Of a DNA stretch of 64,000 nt, positions 62,102-64,000 are shown piece after piece. The DNA is from Nonomuraea cavernae. GTDB lineage: Bacteria > Actinomycetota > Actinomycetes > Streptosporangiales > Streptosporangiaceae. The notes beneath the pieces are model-generated. The model saw only the letters and a program-made list of their open reading frames with translations, did no database searches and was not told the DNA's origin. Each line of letters starts with the position of its first letter. The stretch's first letter is position 1. Location of the stretch: NCBI RefSeq assembly GCF_014646355.1, contig NZ_BMNH01000001.1, positions 78,434-142,433 on the forward strand, given 5' to 3'. A program made the translations under genes and the position numbers.

Positions 62102-62655
62102 GCCGTGCCGCGCCGGCCGTCGATGAGGACGAAGACGACGCGGGCCATCCGATCCGAGCGATTGGACCAGGCATGCCTGGTGCCACGCTGGATGAGGACG
62201 TCACCGGCCCGCATCAGGGTCTCGTCCTTGTCCAGGACCGCGTGGATCTCGCCTTCCAGGACGATCGCGTAGTCGACCGTGTCGGTGGTGTGCATGGACG
62301 GATGACGATCGCTGCTGGGCTGGTACTCGACGTCGGCGAAGATCGCCGCGAACGTCCCGGCGGCCTGGCGGCGCCGCTCCTCCGCATCGGCGGACTCCGG
62401 CGGGAAGTCGATCGCGCGGATGACGGTGCCGCCGGCCGGCGGGAGGAGACCCTGGTGCTCGGCCGCGGTGTCCGGGCCGTCGACCGCGGCCTGCGGGCCG
62501 AGGGTGCGGTAGAGGTTGGCATTGACGTAACCGGGCCGTTCGGTCACCTCCGAGATCGCCGAGACGGTCCCGTCCTGAACGATGCGGGACAGGCCACCGG
62601 CGTCCACCCCGGTCAGGATGCGTCGGATAGGGCTCAGCTGGGCAGGTCGAGACAT
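62098..62655 (-). CDS. Cupin-domain protein
   Basis: 185 residues. The single cupin barrel (about 100-180) has HTTDTVDYAIVLEGEIHAVL (first motif, with a metal-binding His and Glu) and LIQRGTRHAWSNRS (second motif). The N-terminal 90 residues add a strand-rich GYVNANLYRTLGPQ segment. It could be a metal-dependent enzyme or isomerase in the pathway. Start at ATG 62655; a longer frame to 62697 has no better site. Coupled to the next gene. Confidence 0.85.
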   Translation of the reverse strand: MSRPAQLSPIRRILTGVDAGGLSRIVQDGTVSAISEVTERPGYVNANLYRTLGPQAAVDGPDTAAEHQGLLPPAGGTVIRAIDFPPESADAEERRRQAAGTFAAIFADVEYQPSSDRHPSMHTTDTVDYAIVLEGEIHAVLDKDETLMRAGDVLIQRGTRHAWSNRSDRMARVVFVLIDGRRGTA

Positions 62656-62737
62656 GGATGAGGATCTTTCTGGGAGCAGCGGGGAGTGTTCCGCCACCGG
62701 GTGGTGGCTCTTCTCGACATCGGTCTGGCCGGTGCGG

Positions 62738-64000
62738 TCATCCTGTCTTCGCTTCGATCAGGCCCGCCAAGCCGGTCGGCGTGGGCGCGTCGTAGAGCTC
62801 CAGCACGGTGAGCCCGACGCCGAACCGCTCCCTCATGCGGGACACAAGCTGGCTTGCCACGAGCGAGTCGCCTCCGATGGCGAAGAAGTCGGCGTCCGGA
62901 GTGAGGTCCGGCAGGCCCAGGGTTTCGGCCCACATGCTCTTGACCTCGTCGACGAGCCCACCGGACCGCCCGGCGGCCGGCAGCGGATCAGAACCCGCCC
63001 CGGCGGTCGGCGCGGGTCGTGTCACGGTCGCCGGCACGGGCTCATCCGTCCACTCCTCGGCGGGCACCACGACCACGTGCGGCTCCACCTGGTCGCACAA
63101 CAAGCGCAGGGCCGTGGCCACTTTCTGCTCTTCGGTCAGCTCCTCAACGGCTCCCGGCACGGCGGATCCGTCGTGCCGGTCCTGCCAGTCGACACTCACG
63201 ATCGTGGTCCTGCGGTCGCGAGGTGCCGTCGCGGCCAACGCGTCCATGAACGCTCCGGCCGCCGCCTCGTCCGGGCGGCCGGCCGGACGGGCGGACCAGC
63301 CGGAGAACAGGGCCAGAAATCGGACCGACGGAACGGCCAGGGCCAGATCGCGCAGCACGACCGCACCGTTGACATCGCGTTGCACGGCATCGGCCACGAT
63401 GTGCACGATTCCGGTCACCGGCCCGTGTCCGGCCGCTATGCGCTCGAACACCTCGGTCATCGCCCCACTGTCGGAGACGTCGCCCGTCACGACGTCGACC
63501 TCGGCCCCTGCGGTTTCGAGCGCGGCGAGTCGCCGCCGCGTCAGCGGATCGTGGCGAGCCGGATCGGCGTCCTTCACCAGCAGGACGATTTTCGGCTGGA
63601 GTCCGGTGTCGGCGAGTCCCCGTGCCAGGGCCAGTCCGGTGGCGCCGAGACCGTCCGTGATCACGTATCGGCCCTCCGGTTCGAGTAGCGAGGAGGACCA
63701 TTCGGGCAGCGGGCACCGGACCCGGCCGGGCCGCCATACCTGCTTGCCGCGCACCGCCAGGACCGGGTCAGGGAACGTGGGCGTGCCGACTTCGGCGGCG
63801 AGCACGTCATCACTCACGCCCGCTATGTCGAGCATGCGTGCGGCGCCCTGGCCGGACTCCAGGACGGCCGAACGCACGATCGCCGCGATGGCCGCCCGCG
63901 CGGGCTCCAGCGGCTCGGCGGCCGTCACCGGTACGGCGCCCCTGGTCAGCACGAGCATCGGCACCGCGCGCCCCGACTGTCTCCTCAGCCGGTTCGCCTG
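62738..64000 (-). CDS. Modular synthase C-terminus: ketoreductase-like domain plus carrier protein (5' part outside window)
   Basis: 420 visible residues of a longer protein that continues beyond 64000 without a start. First part: a KR-like domain of PKS type (VLTRGAVPV, ITDGLGATGLALARGLA, VDVVTGDVSD). The usual catalytic tyrosine in the GxGNYAAANAFLDALA motif is replaced (GRPDEAAAGAFMDALA), so reduction is doubtful. Second part (about 330-410): a carrier protein with the phosphopantetheine serine in FAIGGDSLVASQL. No thioesterase follows, so release must use another enzyme. Most upstream visible gene of the minus-strand biosynthetic run. Confidence 0.88.
   Translation of the reverse strand, partial: QANRLRRQSGRAVPMLVLTRGAVPVTAAEPLEPARAAIAAIVRSAVLESGQGAARMLDIAGVSDDVLAAEVGTPTFPDPVLAVRGKQVWRPGRVRCPLPEWSSSLLEPEGRYVITDGLGATGLALARGLADTGLQPKIVLLVKDADPARHDPLTRRRLAALETAGAEVDVVTGDVSDSGAMTEVFERIAAGHGPVTGIVHIVADAVQRDVNGAVVLRDLALAVPSVRFLALFSGWSARPAGRPDEAAAGAFMDALAATAPRDRRTTIVSVDWQDRHDGSAVPGAVEELTEEQKVATALRLLCDQVEPHVVVVPAEEWTDEPVPATVTRPAPTAGAGSDPLPAAGRSGGLVDEVKSMWAETLGLPDLTPDADFFAIGGDSLVASQLVSRMRERFGVGLTVLELYDAPTPTGLAGLIEAKTG

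Overview
The window is high-GC actinomycete chromosome with weak Shine-Dalgarno sites, frequent GTG/TTG starts, SARP, XRE-TPR, HATPase and DUF2637-type genes, and an actinomycete integrative and conjugative element (AICE). A filamentous actinomycete, plausibly of the Streptosporangiaceae, is the best guess. That guess is inference from gene content only.

Layout. 1-2.4 kb: 3'-truncated secreted xylanase-arabinofuranosidase (GH10-CBM13-GH62, minus strand) with a 0.7 kb upstream region holding two palindromic operator candidates. 3.1-7 kb: RibD-like reductase, AraC regulator and membrane proteins, including a membrane-anchored GPP34 protein. 7-12.4 kb: a relic zone. It contains a dead vapC, a gene for an AlbA_2/HATPase_c_4 regulator cleanly split by an IS21-family element (7593-10186, 6-bp target duplication) and a broken AICE integrase. 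12.7-24.7 kb: elements stacked in a tRNA-Phe gene, marked by three copies of the tRNA 3' end (12737, 13851, 24620). The first interval (12.7-13.9 kb) carries a Phd-VapC toxin-antitoxin pair. The second (13.9-24.6 kb) is a decayed AICE. It has unrecognised AT-richer cargo genes at its distal end, a HATPase, an XRE regulator, an SCO3933-like protein, a frameshifted FtsK/TraB translocase, a DUF2637 spread protein and a 5'-deleted integrase. No replication initiator or xis gene is present.

24.6-30.6 kb: tRNA-Phe, -Asp and -Glu, a metallophosphoesterase, a small zincin, an MFS exporter, PspC, an acyl-CoA dehydrogenase, and tRNA-Lys carrying a 0.6 kb integrase remnant between two 21-bp att-like repeats. 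30.6-40.6 kb: polysaccharide deacetylase/MerR divergent pair, glyoxalase, a ribose-type ABC importer operon ending in a class C serine hydrolase, and a large TPR protein. 40.7-41.75 kb is a scrapyard of gene fragments (SigJ-like C-terminus, type II thioesterase, MFS, truncated membrane peptide).

41.75-51.1 kb: a TetR gene with divergent DHA2 exporter, followed by six tightly packed enzyme genes: two phosphotriesterase-family proteins (the first lacking every recognisable metal ligand), an FAD monooxygenase with a QKPAS-repeat tail, an HSL-type esterase, a metallo-beta-lactamase-fold hydrolase and a CocE-type acyl hydrolase. This looks like a catabolic or detoxification operon for an ester/lactone-containing, probably aromatic compound.

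51.1-64 kb: the edge of a biosynthetic gene cluster with a type II thioesterase, SARP-NB-ARC-TPR activator, flavin reductase plus LLM monooxygenase, aminotransferase, ATP-grasp ligase, MFS exporter, FemAB-like acyltransferase, cupin and the C-terminal KR-ACP part of a modular synthase that continues beyond base 64000. The KR appears to lack its catalytic tyrosine.
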